From the NCBI GenBank assembly GCA_020086605.1, contig JACBWW010000008.1:28012250-28076249 (forward strand): 64,000 bases of DNA, in the 5' to 3' direction. The stretch is from Lanius collurio. Its lineage: Eukaryota > Chordata > Aves > Passeriformes > Laniidae. The first letter of the stretch is position 1, and each line of letters opens with the position of its first letter. This document shows positions 42,701-57,700 of this stretch, one piece after another. Below the pieces are notes generated by a model. The model searched no databases and was not told where the DNA came from. It saw only the letters and a list, made by a program, of their open reading frames with translations. The translations under genes and the position numbers were made by a program.

Positions 42701-45700
42701 GGGTGGTGGCATGGCTGGACAACCTCATGTCATTGCTCACAGACAGACCAAGCACAGCACCCGAAGATCTTGTCTCTTAGTCATCCCCTTCAACAACACC
42801 GTGCTCCCTCCAGCCTGGCTCAGTACCTGAAGCTGCTGCCTGGCAGGAAGGAGGAAAGCAGAGGAGGGCAGAGCACTGCTGAGTGTTGCAAAGGAGGCAA
42901 AGTCCAAACCACTGTACTGTGTTCATTATGGTCTCACACAACAACACTCCCAACCAGTGCGGTAGGAGTTTTCTCTCCACGAGACTTAATCTGATGAAGA
43001 GCGGACGACTTTATCCAAAGGAGTCTGTGGACTTCATTGAAGATCATACCTGGTACAGCTCAATCTTTATGTGCTTCTCAGGGCCCTAATATGCCTTGAG
43101 GGCCTTGACCTCAAATGGTGTCTCCATCCACAACCCCTGTCCAGAGCTCAGGACTTCACTTAAGCTCAGCCATGAGCCTTCTATCCTCACCTGAGCTACG
43201 CTGGAGTCCCCATCTCCAGACTGTCATCTGTCCTAGTTTCTCAGATAAACCTATCAACCTCTACTTTCTTGATGGAGCTTGGACATCTGCTGTAGATCTG
43301 TCTTCAGCCCTGTCTCTTGCCACTCCTGCTTGGGCTCCCTAAGAGGGCCCTGGACCTGGTTCATCACCTCACCTTGTCTGGAATGGTCAGGATGGACCCC
43401 ATCACCAGCATCCTGCCCTGCCCCTACCAGCCAGATGCTGCAGGACTGCACCCTGGTCAGTGAGAGCTCTGCCTGAGCTGGGATCACCTTCACTTCCAAC
43501 TTGCCCCCTCTCGTAGCACAGCCCCACTCTGGCTGCTCTCTGACAGTGCCTCAACTGCTTTTTGAATGAATCCAACTTATACCTTGCTAAATGCAGAAGG
43601 AGCAGTGTAGATTGCTGCTGTAGCTTTTTCTTCAGGGACTACTGAGACCACTTTTCACTTGATCAGACCACACTCCCTTCAGCCTTGAGTGTGAGGGACA
43701 CTGGGAAACATCTGCAGGTTGAGACAGGAAGAGAGGGCAGCTGGTGCCACAGCCCTGACCATGCTGATAAGATCCTTGAGGATCACCCACCAGGCATCCT
43801 TCTGAGATCAAAGCATGCAAGGAGAGGAGGCGGAGCAGAGTCTGAGCCCGCTACCAGAGCTCTCTGCTCTCCAATTAAATTTCAAAGAGATTCAGAACCC
43901 AGCGGCTGATCCAGCCCAGGGCAATGTGTACTGGCTATAGGAAGCTATATACATCCCTCCTATTCCACTACAGACTTCATCAGATGACCCGAGTCCAAGC
44001 GGCCCCTTTGCTGATGGTCCTGATGAAAGAATTCTGGTTTGACCCTGGGTCCTGATCCAAGATGAAATTTGTCATTGACTCATAGGCCTTGCATTTCCTC
44101 TTCTATTGTCTGAAAGCCAATTTCAAAGTTGTTTTTGCAGCCCTTCACGACGTCCCAGTGCAGCTGTGCTAAATTCCAATGTGAAAGCAAAGAAATAAAA
44201 AAGGAACTAGGATCAGAGCAAACATTAAAAGCCTTCAGAAGAGATTTTCCTCTCCAGAGTGTTGATGGAGAGTCCGTCGTGGTGGACCCAGAGAGGCTGC
44301 CCCCTCTGAAGCTGTGCTGGGGAGAGTGCAGACAGATTAAATTGATTAAAGTCTTTAAATCTTGCTATACCACATCTACCACCCTGCATTCCACTTTAGT
44401 TCAGTCTTTACATAGACAAACCTCTTTATGAATTCAGGAAGGATCTTTCTGTCTGTGAACAAACACAGGACTAGAATTTGACTTTTCATTTTTACTGACC
44501 TATATTAAGACCTTTTCTGTGCTGCTCTAAGTGCCTTTTCATGCCACTCATCCACATTTGGTTTCTGAGTCATTCCTAACTAATTTTGTGAACTGGTGGG
44601 TAGCGTACATACCTTAACACTCAGCCCTTGCAGTTAACTGCACAGCACTTTGTTTTAAAGTTTGTTTTATTTTTTGAACCCTCTGGCTCAGCTAATGAAG
44701 ACTCATGGCTGGAGAAGTGTGGCAGGCAAGGACACAGTGCAGTTTAGCACCTCCTGTATTTTCTGACAAGCTCTGTGAGGGATTTTGCCCTCTGAAGTCT
44801 CCTGCAACTTGTGTGATGCATGTGGACATGCCCTTGCGTGCACTGGCAGACATGGCTTTCCACAGTGCAGCACCAGGTTCCTGCAGAGCTGGTTTGAGCG
44901 TTTTTAGGGAGTCTTGCTTCACACCAGGATGGCCACATTTCAGCAGCTGCCAGAGCTGATGTCAGACTCCACACACAAGTGGAGTTTTCAAGCCTTTATC
45001 AGTTTGTCTCTTCTCCCTTCACAGATATCCTGTAGACTTTGCACCAGGAAGGGACCAAGTCCCACCAGTCAGGAATAGGGATATTCAGGGACAACACACC
45101 CACCTCTGGCCGCATTTTCCCACTTCCCTGTTCTCACTGTGATAAAGAAGGACAAAGCATCTGTGTATCTTTGATCTATGCCTACATAATAGAAATTCTC
45201 CCTTTAGTGAAAGACTCAAAGGCTCTCACCAGCTGGGACATAAAGCCTGGCTGCAGCAGTAAGTCAATACACACTACCTCGGTTTGCATTTCCCTTTCTT
45301 TGTCCTTACAGGCCTTTCTCAGCAACTGCCTCACCCTAAAGAAACATTTACCACCTCACCTAGCTTTGTTACAAGAACCTGTTCTATAGGTTTTATGGCT
45401 AATGTGGCCTTGAGTTACCAAGAAATCTGAACCTCACTCCTGTGACTTTCACTGTCTAAAATACTTTTCAAGTTTTGTCATATTGGTGGGTTTCCTTTGA
45501 ATTTTAGTGGTCCTTTCCCCCTGAACCACACTTTAATGCTTAGCAGTGCAATCCCACCGTGGTAAGAGAAATCTGGATGTGAGGAAGGTGTCCAAATTTA
45601 ACCCTTGCTTGGATGAGCTAACTTTCAGAAGTATTGTGGATATGTTATGGGAGGATGCCAGGAAACTATCTCCCTTTTAGTCACTTCCACATTCATCAGC

Positions 45701-48700
45701 AATCTACAGCATGGAATCTGAAGTAATTTATGAGCAAGGTTAGTTCTTTTCATACACCATAGTAATGTGGAGTTAGTAAATTGAGCTTTTGTGAGGACTT
45801 ACTGGAAATAAGCAGCCCAGGACATGATGTGCAGCCCTGTACAGTTAGGGCAGTGCTTCCATCACCACCTGAGGTCTACTAGTACCTCACCATCCATTCA
45901 CCACTTAAAGGCTTGGCTCTTTTTGGGCAGTTTTCTGGATTACCTAAGCCTCAGTCTACATTGGACTCCAGAAATCATGAGCCATAGCTGACTAAAATGA
46001 GGGGCATGATTACTGAAACTCACTGCCAAGTTGTAACACATTATACTGAACTGGCTTTTTGGGGCCTTCACTTTATCACCTAATCATATATTTATGGAAA
46101 TTCTGAAGTGTTCTCAAAGTCATCTACTTAACTGTGGCTATTTGCAAATCCTTGGGCACAATCAAGCAATCAGCTGGGAAACAGTATCATGCAAAGTCAG
46201 TTTTCTGAATGGCTTTTCACAGAAATAGACCCAGAACCAGAAGAGCTGCTTGTTCCCTCTACCCTAACATAATTGCCCATCTCCCTCCTACTTTCTTGTC
46301 CTAGTACTACACATAGCAATCATACAGTAGAAGATGACAAAACCATATGTAGTGGCAATACCCACCCCAGCAAGCTACTGACAGGTTGTGTGCAAATCAA
46401 GTGCATTTCCCCAGTCTCAAATCACCAGTCTTGATAAGACATTCATGCTGCATAAGTGCTTCACATATATTAACTTCCATGTATTTCATATTCAGGACAC
46501 ACACAGCAGCTCTGGACCCTGGGACTCTCTAACCTGTGTTGTGTAGTTCGTGGATGAAAACCACCATACTGCCATTAGTCAAACCCGTTGGCAAGTCAGA
46601 CTGTCCCCATCACAAAATATTGGTGTGTTCTAAAATGCTGAGTTTTTTTCAGATCTTGCCAAGAAAATACTTGTGATGCTCTTAAACTAAAACATAATTC
46701 AAAGGAGCTCCCAAGTAACTGAATGATTAATTTTGCCACTGGAATTCAGATTTTCAGAGGACAAAAATTCACAAAATTCACTTCAGTATTAATTGGCAGC
46801 TGCAAACCCTTTGAAAGAATGCAGGTTCAGGATAGCCTCACAGCAGGGATAATCCTGCAGGCAGGCAGGACAGATCTAGTGGCTGAGCTAACCTTCCTCT
46901 GCACACAGCATCAGAAACTGGTCACAAGGTTCAGAAATCAAGTTGCCTAAGGGGTTCCCTAGCAAATTAGCATGGCCGACCTGAGACAACCTGGGACACA
47001 GCCAGCCCGTGTCAAGGTGCTCTTTGGAATCACAGATTTCAAGGCACAATGTGAACTTAAGTAGGCTGCTAAGAATCTGGCAGAAAGCCACAAGATTCAA
47101 AACCTTCCTGACAGAGATGATTTCACTGCAAAAGCTGAGGAACTGACATATTTCCTTTCATATTTTACTTTAAATGGAGACAAATTTCCACAGAAAACTC
47201 CCCCCAGGTTCCATTATTGAAAGGCTTTGGAGTCTGATCCTGCAAATGCTTTGACTCACAAATTATTTTCTGGAAGTGAGCAAAGTCACTGTGTCATGCT
47301 TTTGCAGAATCAGATCTCCTACAACTGCCGATTTTTCAGGCTGACTCAGCAGCAATCCACCTCTGATAGTTCATCTGGCATGTGTTTGCCTGGTTTGCAG
47401 AGCCATAGCTGGCATGCAGTTCTGTTCAGCCCTTTGAAACAACACTTGAGACATGAAGCAGATGCAGCTACATCTGTGACTACATCTGCATGAAACAACA
47501 TACGCTGGTTACTTACAGCATATTCAAACTGCAGATTGAAATCACGGTTGTTTGCTTGAAGTTGTCTCTCTTCCTCTGCAAAGAAGAGGAAACACATCAG
47601 TCATGCTGGAGCGTAAAGCAGAGTCAATACAGATGTGAATGAAGCATCAAAAAGGGCAAGCAGAGCTGCTAGAAGGGAGTGACACAGTGAATTGAAGCCC
47701 TGTGTCAACATCCTTGTGTCAGGGACCTGAAGTGGCTGGTGACACTGATGGAGCAGCACTGTGGACTGGTACCACAGCACTCTTAACACCATATAAGCAG
47801 TCTCCTCTACCCACAACTCATTGCAATGCCAGTGCTGGGTCTACAGGTTGTTCACCTTCTGGGTAGGACTTCCCACTTAACTAGTGGGGCATACTCTTCC
47901 TGCCCTGCTCCATCTCTTCCCCCTGAAGTTTCTGGAGCCGTTGCCATCAGCCTGTAGTTGGTGCCTTTCTTCCACTACAAGTGCAGTTCTGAGCATCATC
48001 CCACCAATGGGACACCATCACCACAGCTATCATGAAATCAAACATTACTGGAAGGATATCAAAAGGTCATCAAATCTGTCCTTTACTTCAAGGCAGGGTC
48101 TTGCCTCTCTAGCCCCACAATGACATAGAAAGCTCCAGCGATGGCTGTTCTTCAACTGCCTATTCCAGGACTGAAGTTTCCTTCCCTGCATTATCTAACA
48201 TAAAACTCATTACTTCAATTTCAAGAAGTCTTTTTTCTTCTTCTGGGAGAGTCAAAGGTGGTTTTCTGCTTCCCCTAAGTTCCTTGTGCTACTTGTCAAG
48301 GATGCAGAGTACAGACAGTTGAGGGAGGGGATTGTTCCTCTCTGCTCTGCACTGGTGCAGCCTCACCTTGAGCCCTGTGTGCAGTTTTGGGCCCCACAGC
48401 ATATGAATGTTATAAAAACTATTGGAAGGAGACTGGAGGAGGGTCATGTGGATGGTGAAAGGACTGGAGGGGAAGCCATATGGGGAACAGCTGAGATCCC
48501 TTGGTCTGTTCAGCCCGGAGAGGAGGAGACTGAGGGGACACCTCATCACTGTCTAAAACTTCCTCAGGAGGGGCAGAGGAAGGGGAGGCACTGATGTCCT
48601 CTCTGCGGTGACCAGTGACAGGACCTGAGGGAATGGCCTGAAGTTGTGTCAGGGGAGGTTTAAGTTGGATATCAGGAAAACATTTTTCAGCCAGAGGATT

Positions 48701-51700
48701 GCTGGGCACTGCAACAGCTCCCTGGGGAAGTGGTCACAGCACCAAGCCTGCCAGAGTTCAAGGAGTGTTTGGACCTCGTGTTCTCAGGCACGAGGCATGG
48801 CTCTTGGGGCAGCTCTGTGCAGGGATTCTACAACTCAGTGATTCCAAGTTCACTACGTACTGAAGGCGGTTTTGTCTCCCCAAGGGTAAGCAGCTCCCAT
48901 TTCTTTAGCCACTTCTTATGCATTAATCCATCAGTAGCAGCATAACTCTTGCTGGTCTCCAGTGGACTTCCCAGCTAGTTCACCCCATTCTGGGTGAATG
49001 CCCAAAATGGGCCATGGTTTGCAGCTGAGGCCTTACCAAAGCTGACCAGAGCACAAGGGACATACAACTTTCCTTGCAGACAATTAATATTGTGCATAAG
49101 AAGTCACCCAGGAGTAATTTAAATATCCTTATGCACCACCAGCACACAGGATGGCTTCCCAGAATATGATCAATTTTGGCAGATCCTTTCTGGCAGAGCC
49201 AGATGCCTCATCAGGCAATGCAAATCTTTCATTTGTCCTTGCTGAACTGCATCCAAATTCTTTCAGACTATTTCTCCAACTAGTCAATTCTCATACTATC
49301 TTTCAGTGTGCTTGTAGCTCCTGCCAGTGTGATGCCATTCACAGATGTACTAAGTGTGTTCTCTATTCTGCCAGCCAAGTTGTAGAAGTAAATATTGAAT
49401 ACCAGACTCAGGATGGGATATCCCCCTGATGGATCTTTCAAGTTTCTTAATCAGTCATCAATATCTATTGTTAATGTATTTTTTTTCCTGAAAAATCTTG
49501 CACTCACTGTATTGTGATTTTATCTCAAGCATGTCTCTCCCGTTTACTTGTAAAAATGCCACAAGTGACAGTCAAGATACATTGCAGCTATCTGAGGCTT
49601 TTTCAATAGCCCTCCAGCTACCACTAAAACAGAATTAATTTTGGTTTGATGCAGTTTTTCAGGACTGCTGACTGTTAATCATCTCTTCCCCACACACACA
49701 CTCCTAGTTACTTTGAAGTGGTTTTCGGTATTGTTTTAACCTTTACTCAAGTGAACCCAATACATCTATAATTGCTCATCTTTTCTTTTCCCCTGTTTCA
49801 AGATAGATGCTGTGCTTGCTCTCTTCCCAGTCTTCTGAACTTTGTCTGCCTGTGAGCCAGACTTTCAAAGGCACCAATGCTCCAGGGCATGCTTTACGTT
49901 ACCCAGTAAACCATTCTCTCTATTCCAGCCCCAAACCTACCCCTTTCTCCTCTGCTTTTGGCAAGTATTATGTTAGATGTCTAGAGAAAAAAAAATCAAC
50001 AAAAAAACCCACAACAAAACCCCTCTGATTTCTTAGCTTTATTTGCTAGGCTTTTCCCACTGAGCCTCCCCAAAGACCCCAACTTTTACAAAACATTTAT
50101 TGCCCTTTATGTCCTTGATAGCCTTTTCTCATTTTGAGCCTTTGCCACACTGCGCTGGATGAAACAGTTCTGCACCTTTTACAGGCATCCTTCCTGTGTC
50201 TGAAGCAAATGGGGAGCTTCTGATTTCACCATCTCACTCACCTTTCTGAGCCTTCCTCTGAAAGATGATAACTTATACATGTGCCCTTAATATCAATTAA
50301 TAATATATGTCCACTTAATATCAATTATTTAAGGAAATGACAGCTCTGCCGAATTCTTCCTCCACCCCAGGATTCCTTCCTATGAAGGAATTAGTTATTA
50401 GTTCTTCATATTTACTGAAGGTTTCCTTCTTGAAGTCATATTTACTGAAGGTTTCCTTCTTGAAGTTAATGTTAAACAATTTGAAACAATTTGATACTAT
50501 CACTTTTTCCTAAGTATCATCCCATCATTTCGTAACTATTCCCGTTTACACTCCCTCCAGCTTTCAGAGGACCAGCCAGCTCCTCCCATTGCCTTCCTTT
50601 TTGGAGGGAATCACTTCTGAAACAACATCCTCTCCTCCAAAAAGTTATCCACCTCTGCACCAAAACTCTGTGCCAGCTGAGTAGGTCCTGTTCCTCTACA
50701 CTTCTTTCCAACTCTGCCTCTGCATAGCTAGAATTCTTCATTTACCACCATGTCCTACCTCTCAGAAAACTATATTTTCTTTTTTTTTTTTTTTCTTTTC
50801 CCCACAAAAGATTGCCCTTCTTGGTTTGCTATGCCTGTGCTCTTTACCTTGTAGCATTACTCAGAGATCTGCAATTAGTTCATCTCTTTCTTCAAGCTGC
50901 ATCTCAGACCACGCAGTCATAAAAGGAAAACCGCTGTTAACCTTACAGAATTAAGTTTTATTCTATTCTATTATTATACCAGCCTCATGAGTTATCACAG
51001 CACGTGCCTGTTACGCCTATTAAATTATGTGTTAAGGCATCCAGTTCTTCCTGTTTGTTCACTTTTGCATTAGCAAGCATCTAAGCTGTTCAGTGCACTG
51101 AACTGCTAGCCTTCCTCCTTTTCCTTCAATGACACTATAAATATACAGCATCCCTAATTTTTAAGCCCTTTTTCAAACCAACATTTTTTGGTCTCTGTAT
51201 GTAGGCTGTTTCCATAAAGCCCTCTAATCACTAATGTGAAGCTGTGTTAGCAGGCAAATGTGCTCTTCTCCTTCTTCAGATACATCTAACAGTGTCAGTC
51301 ATTTTGAAATCAGCTGCCATCTGCCCCAAATGGATGATTCAGATAAACCACAGCAGCTTCATTCAATACCCTCAAAGTGCTTAATCCTTCACTGCTTTCC
51401 TCAGACAATTTTTTCTTATCTTCACAATAAGGAGAACAATGTACCAAGAGATCAGAGTCACTTATCTGGTGTCCCAGAGGAAAACAGAAGCAGAGCTCAA
51501 GAGGTCCAGACTTGCTGGGCTTCAACTATTGTGTTGTGTGCTCCTTCAGGAATTTTCCTCAGAGCAACCGGGGAATCTCAAAGCCGATGAAAGATAAAGC
51601 TATTTGTTAAAAACAGAACTTCCCAACACTTGCCTGTTTCCTGCCATACAGTAAGTGCTACCCTTATCCCCTCCTCAGGGGCTCCAAGTCTACTCCTGGA

Positions 51701-54700
51701 AGAAATGTCACAGAAAAGATAAATGGTGTTAATGTAAATAGGAATAGACAACAAAGCTTGAAAGCCTCTCAGGCTACACGGCGGAGCCTCGGTGTCACAC
51801 AGCAGCTTCTGAAGTCCTCAGTGGCCTTCTGTTTTGTATGCAGAAATGGAAATCCAAGTGCTGCAGGCAGCAGTTGAACATGCCCTGAGTTCCTTTGCTC
51901 TTCCCAGGGCACACTGGGAGAGCAAGAAGCCATCCCCTTTCTCAGGTTGCCCCCAGGGTCTTTGCAGCCAGGGATGAGGCACTTGACACATGGATTTGAA
52001 CTCAAAGAGTCTCAAATGCTCTTAGAAAGAAGCTAACACATGTATGTGCCCCGGTGAGGAAAGGAGCCACTCAGAACAGTGAGAGATGCAGTCTCCAAAT
52101 GGCTTTCATGGGAGAAACATTAATGGCAGCAAACAGCTCTGGGATGGCACAGAAACGAGGCAGTGGGACATGAAACACAACAGAAATTAAAATCAAGGCA
52201 CTGCACTCCCATATGGCACCTAAGTGCAGGTTTTCTGTGATAACTCCTTTCTGAAGGCCCCAGGTAACTGTGAATCTGGTTCAAAACTGAATGGAGCCTT
52301 TGGCTGCCATAGCCATCCATCCCTCTCAGAGGCAGTGTCCCTAAAGGCCAAAACACGAAGCTAATTTCTAGTGGAGAGAATTTAATTTTTCCTGCTGAGT
52401 AACAGCCAATACCTTTGGCTGAATCAAGAAAAAACACAATAAATTTCACAGGGAACCTCATCCAACAGCATCAGCAAGGAGAACTTCCTGTCCTCTGGCT
52501 GCACTGAAGGAGAACAACTCTGACCACATGCACAGGGCAACACTGCCTCAGTGGTTTTTACCAGCTGAAGACAGTGAGGTCCTACTGCTGTGCCTCCTAA
52601 TCCAGCAGTTCTCAACCATCATAGACCATGCAACTCCCATTTGATTCTGGAACAGTCTGAGCAGAAATGAATACTCTTGGATAATCACAATAAACAAAAA
52701 TTTAAGAAAAGTCAAGCATTACACCAGCTTTGCCTGGAAACCATAACTCAGGGGTTTTTGGCTGCAGATCCAAGCATGCGTGTCTTATCATGCCCTGTTG
52801 TTTCTGAAAGCAATGAGGAAAAAGGGAGGGGAAAGCTGTACGGATATCAGATGAGAAGTTTTTCATTTCTTGAAACTTTTTAATATATCTCTAAGCAAGT
52901 CAAACGTTCTGCTTCTGCAAATTGCATTCACTGGAAAGAAGGAATGGTATTTGTGCTCCAAGTTATCATTTCACTGCCACTGAAAACTATTTTAAATTAT
53001 TCATCAGTGGAAACTCAGCGTACATAAATATGGCTTAGTGCCCAGTTCTTGGTCTAACCACTGAGACCAAGTCAGTGGGAAAGTGCCTGTTTTCTCAGGC
53101 AGACAGTTTTAGAAGCTAAACCTCAGAATAACATCTGTATTTAATAAAATTAAACCCATGCCAAAAAATCAGCTATAAATGTAACTGGCCAGCCCACCAG
53201 CCTTCTTACTTTAGGACTGCTGCATGGAAAAGTCCTGCAAAAGGTTAGATTCAAGATCTGGTCAGACAGCCTGGAAATTTGTTTCTGGTTTATGCTAGGG
53301 AGCATGTGCCAAGAGAAGTGTTTTCAATGGGGTATTGGAAAAGTTTTGTAGATATTGGGTCTTGTGGCTCCAAGAAATGGGAGGTTAAGATCTGCCTGGT
53401 TTTGCCAAGTCCTATACAAACTAGGCACTGATACCTCATGCACAAAATGAACACAGCCCAATTAGGGGAGTGCCTGTGTAACTAACCCTGACAACAAAAC
53501 AGAGACAGCATAAACTCTGTAAAAATAATAATCTCTCCTCCACCCTTTAAACAAGTGACCTCAAGAGCAAAAACTCTGCCCTGGACCAGCTACAAAGAGC
53601 AGCATCCAGGAGCTGGACTCATCTCCCCAGCTTCCCTTACAGAGTAGTTCTTAGCAAAGCTATTATCCTTACCAAGTTGTGAAAGCTGTAACAGATTGTT
53701 CTGGTTCCAAGGGAACTGACCCTGCCGGGACTGTAATTCAGGTCTCCCCTGCAACAGGCTATAAGCAGTCTCAGAAGACCCCCTCCAGTCACACAGCTCA
53801 TAATGTGTCTCCTGCTACATCTTCCTTGTCCCATCTTCCTCCTACTTTTGTTGTCCCTACTTTTGGGCACCTCATGATCACTATGTAGCCCAGCTTTTGG
53901 TACAACCACTCAGCTATGACCACCTCACACCCAGCATCAAGGACATCAGCCACCTCTGAACAAATTTTTCAAATCAGAGAAATCCTATTTTCTGGTGTTT
54001 GCAAGACTGTTCCTCCAGGTACACAAGAGACTGGAAACTGCCATGGTAAGTCAGTACCTCTGTCCTCCCCTTGAAAAAACTGAGAATTACAGTCTCCATT
54101 GAAAGGCAACTCCATGGGAGAGGGCAAGTCATCACATACTGTGTTAGGCAAACAAAATCCTTTTCTCCTAGGAGGTTATTATACAACCTAACAGCTAAAA
54201 TCTCCTTACACCTGAAAGCAACAATTGCCCCTTTTTGCAATCATTAGAGGTGAAAGAACCGTGCAACAAGTGTCTTGGTTTGCAGGTGCTCTATGTGGGT
54301 AGAGTCCCAGTCATTGAGGTAAAGAGAATGGGATTATTTCTTACAGCATTGATACCACAGGATTTCACATTCATAACACAGCAGCACCTTGCTGGGATCA
54401 GAGCTGCAACGAGTGAACTCTACCCAAAACCAAAGCCAGGGATCTTTACACAAGAAATTCATTATCTCATATGGATCAGAGGATGTATGGATGAAGCAAA
54501 GAGCCATATGATGAGTCTGGGGGTCATACTGGTTAAATATCTGTATTTCACAGCCAGTCTGGGACACAGACATTTGTCAGACCCCCATCACCTGAGTGTC
54601 ACCCTCACGCTGTAACCTGACCGGTGCCGCACACCTGCTGCTGTGCAGCACGAAACCAAAGCCCATCCCTGCCCTGAACTGCAGCCAGAGCCTGGCAGGG

Positions 54701-57700
54701 TTCAGCGAGCGTGGCTGGGGCAGCAGGAGCAGTGAGAAACCGGTGGGATGGAAACAGAGAGGGAGGTCAGAGCCAAGCCCGTCTGGGAGCAGGAACTTGC
54801 CCAGCTGCCTGGCAAACAAACGTGGTTTTTTATTGACTCAAAGGAGGCTCTCCAGGGCTCCATGCTACAAACCCACACATTTTTAATGTGCAGATGCCCC
54901 CTTTCCTGGGGAGACTCTCTGGCTGGTGAGGATTTATGCTGGCAATTTTCATCTCTGAAATGGAGTAGACTGTGCTGAGTGTGAGGCATTTAATTAAGAA
55001 AAAGCATTCATTGTGACCTTACAGGGACACCATCATCAATAGGTTTAGCCCTATTTCCTCCTTCCTGTCCTTCCATTATTAATAAATATATTTATTGTGT
55101 CTTTTTGCCTCAAAAAACCAAGAAACCCCCTTCCTCCTGAAGAAATAAAAAAGTGCAAGAAATACACTTTTGTAGTCATGAACTGTGTCTTTGGTGATTG
55201 GTACTGAGCTTGGCCTCTTGCTAAGCATCAAACAAACACCATACATAGTGGAATTTCTCACACAGGTAAAACATTTCATAAGTTCCTGGTATAGAAAGCC
55301 AAATTATTTTGCTACTGGAATCACTAACAGAGGACCCACTTATGTGATGTACTGACCTCCTCCATTTTCATACAGCAGATTAAAGGTCTGAAATAAAAAG
55401 CCCTGAGAGTGAACTGGAAGTATTTCTACCTCAGGTTTAGTAAATTTTTAATATCAACACAAAGTTCAGTGGTAGAGCCTGCCCTTTTCTAAAAGCAGCA
55501 TTTTTTACTATCACCATAAGAAGAAAGAAAAGAAGAATAGAGAGCTCCAAAAGGATGCCTCAGATTTGCCCGGCATGTACAACACTTGTGGTCAAACAGC
55601 TCCCTTGGGACACAGGTGGAAGAAGTGTTGGATAACCTTAAACCTGAAAATATTTCCATTTAGGTTTTTCTAGGCAGAGACACAGGCTGACTCACCTCTC
55701 TCTTTTCCCATCTCCTGCAATAACACCAATTCTGGTTTTCCTTCCTTTTCTACTCTTGGCAATGTCTCAACTACATGCACTGACTCTGGGCAGAGGTGGA
55801 GATTCACCAAATCTCAAAAATGCCTGGCAACAAATTAATTCTCAAGAAGCATCTACATATTTTCGTATTTGTTTCAGTCCAGAATGAAACATATATTTTT
55901 CAAATATATTAGCAGTACAAATCGTCTCTTCTTCATTTTGAAAGAATGTGATTTCTGCCCCCCCTCCCCCCACAGCCCCATTTGGTTTAGAATTTTGTTT
56001 CACTCTTTGTCCTGGTTTTATTTCTGATAGCAGCTCACAATATTTTGACTAATATTAACATGCCAAAAAAAGCAGCTGAAATAGTATTTTGTTTTTATTT
56101 TGAAAACTAGTCTGACAGTGACTGGCTGTCACATATAATTTCCTTTACTAGAAAACAGTATCTCTAGACATGCTGGTAAATGCCACAGCTTGACACAATT
56201 GCACATGTTGTTAATACAGCAATGCACAGTGATAGGAAGTGATGCAAAAAATCATAAAAATAAATACAGCTCCAAAACGAACTTTGAGAAGTTTTTCAAT
56301 TCACAGTTATGTCCCTCATGGGAAATTATGTAAAAATAAATACTTTTTTCATAGTCAATGTCTTTTGTGGTGAGACATCTCCTATTAGATCAGAGTGGGG
56401 ATCCCAGAAGGCAGCTACGATGTCCCGTAGTGCCAGTTGTGGGCTGCCTTCCCCCTGAGCTGCCAAGCTCTTCCCAGATCCCGACTGCTCCAAGCACAGC
56501 TGCCTTGGTGAGCAGCAAGAAGGAAAACCTGGAACTTTCCAAAAGCACTAGCTCAGTTTATAACCTTCCTCTTTCTCTTACAATGCCCTGACGCTGGGCT
56601 TATGGAGCTGAAACTGCTGCAATGACTTCTCTTTCATCTGTGTAGATGAATTCTCCCTGCCCTCTATTCCCATTTTTTTCATGGACAGTACCTACCTACC
56701 CCTGTCCTCGAGGTACAAACCTCCAATGCTGAACTAAACTGCTATGGGATGAAGCCAGTGAGTAGAGATATTCCACAATTATCAGCCATCTCCAACCTTC
56801 CATACACTCAATGAACTGGGAGTGCCCCCCTTTGTCTCTGTTTCTATTACCTCAGCATAAAAGATCTCAGGCACCTTTTCCCCAGAAACACCACTGCTGC
56901 TGATCTAAGAGGTGTACTTCCCTGCTTCAACTGGAGGAGCTTCACCAACGTTATCCAGGAGCTAATTTCCTCCAGGCATATTTGTCTGTCTGACATGACC
57001 TGCGTTTTAGTTACATTCCTGATTACTTCTATAAAGAACTTGAAACTATAAAAAGCCAACTCTTATCTCCAAGAAACTTAACACCATGTAACCTGTCCTC
57101 TTAAACTACACCTATCAAATTTTGCCTCCACCTCAGCTCAAGTGGAAACCATGTCTTGCTGGGTAGAAACAATGGATCTCAAGGGAGCAATCCTGATCCC
57201 AGATCCAGCAGCTGATGCCTGAGGTAATCTATTCCCTCCCATAGAAGTCATACCATGAGCATGGCTTTTCAGCAAGGTTAAACACCACCCAGCTTTGTTT
57301 TTGGAACACAAATTTTGCCTTTTCATAAGCAGTACTGTCCCTCCAAGATGAGCACATGGGATGTTCCCTGTGGGAGGGCCTTGCTTGCTATCAGGCAGCG
57401 CAGTCCTTTGGACTTCTGCAAACACAAAACTTATAAATGCTTGGATTAAAATAGCACTTCAACACTGGCATTTACGCCTAGTGAAATGTTTGCAAGGAAA
57501 GATCATAGCTGTGGGGCTGCAAGGCAAAATAATTAAAAACAAAAGGGGAGGAGAAAACACTCTTAGCTTCCTGTTATGGAAGCACCTCATCCCCTGATTG
57601 CCCCAGCTTCCTTTATCCTCTGAAATTCTTCCAGTTTGCTTTCATTGGTTTTGAATTTATGATCAGATGTGAAAATAAATTATTTTTCCCAATAAAATAC

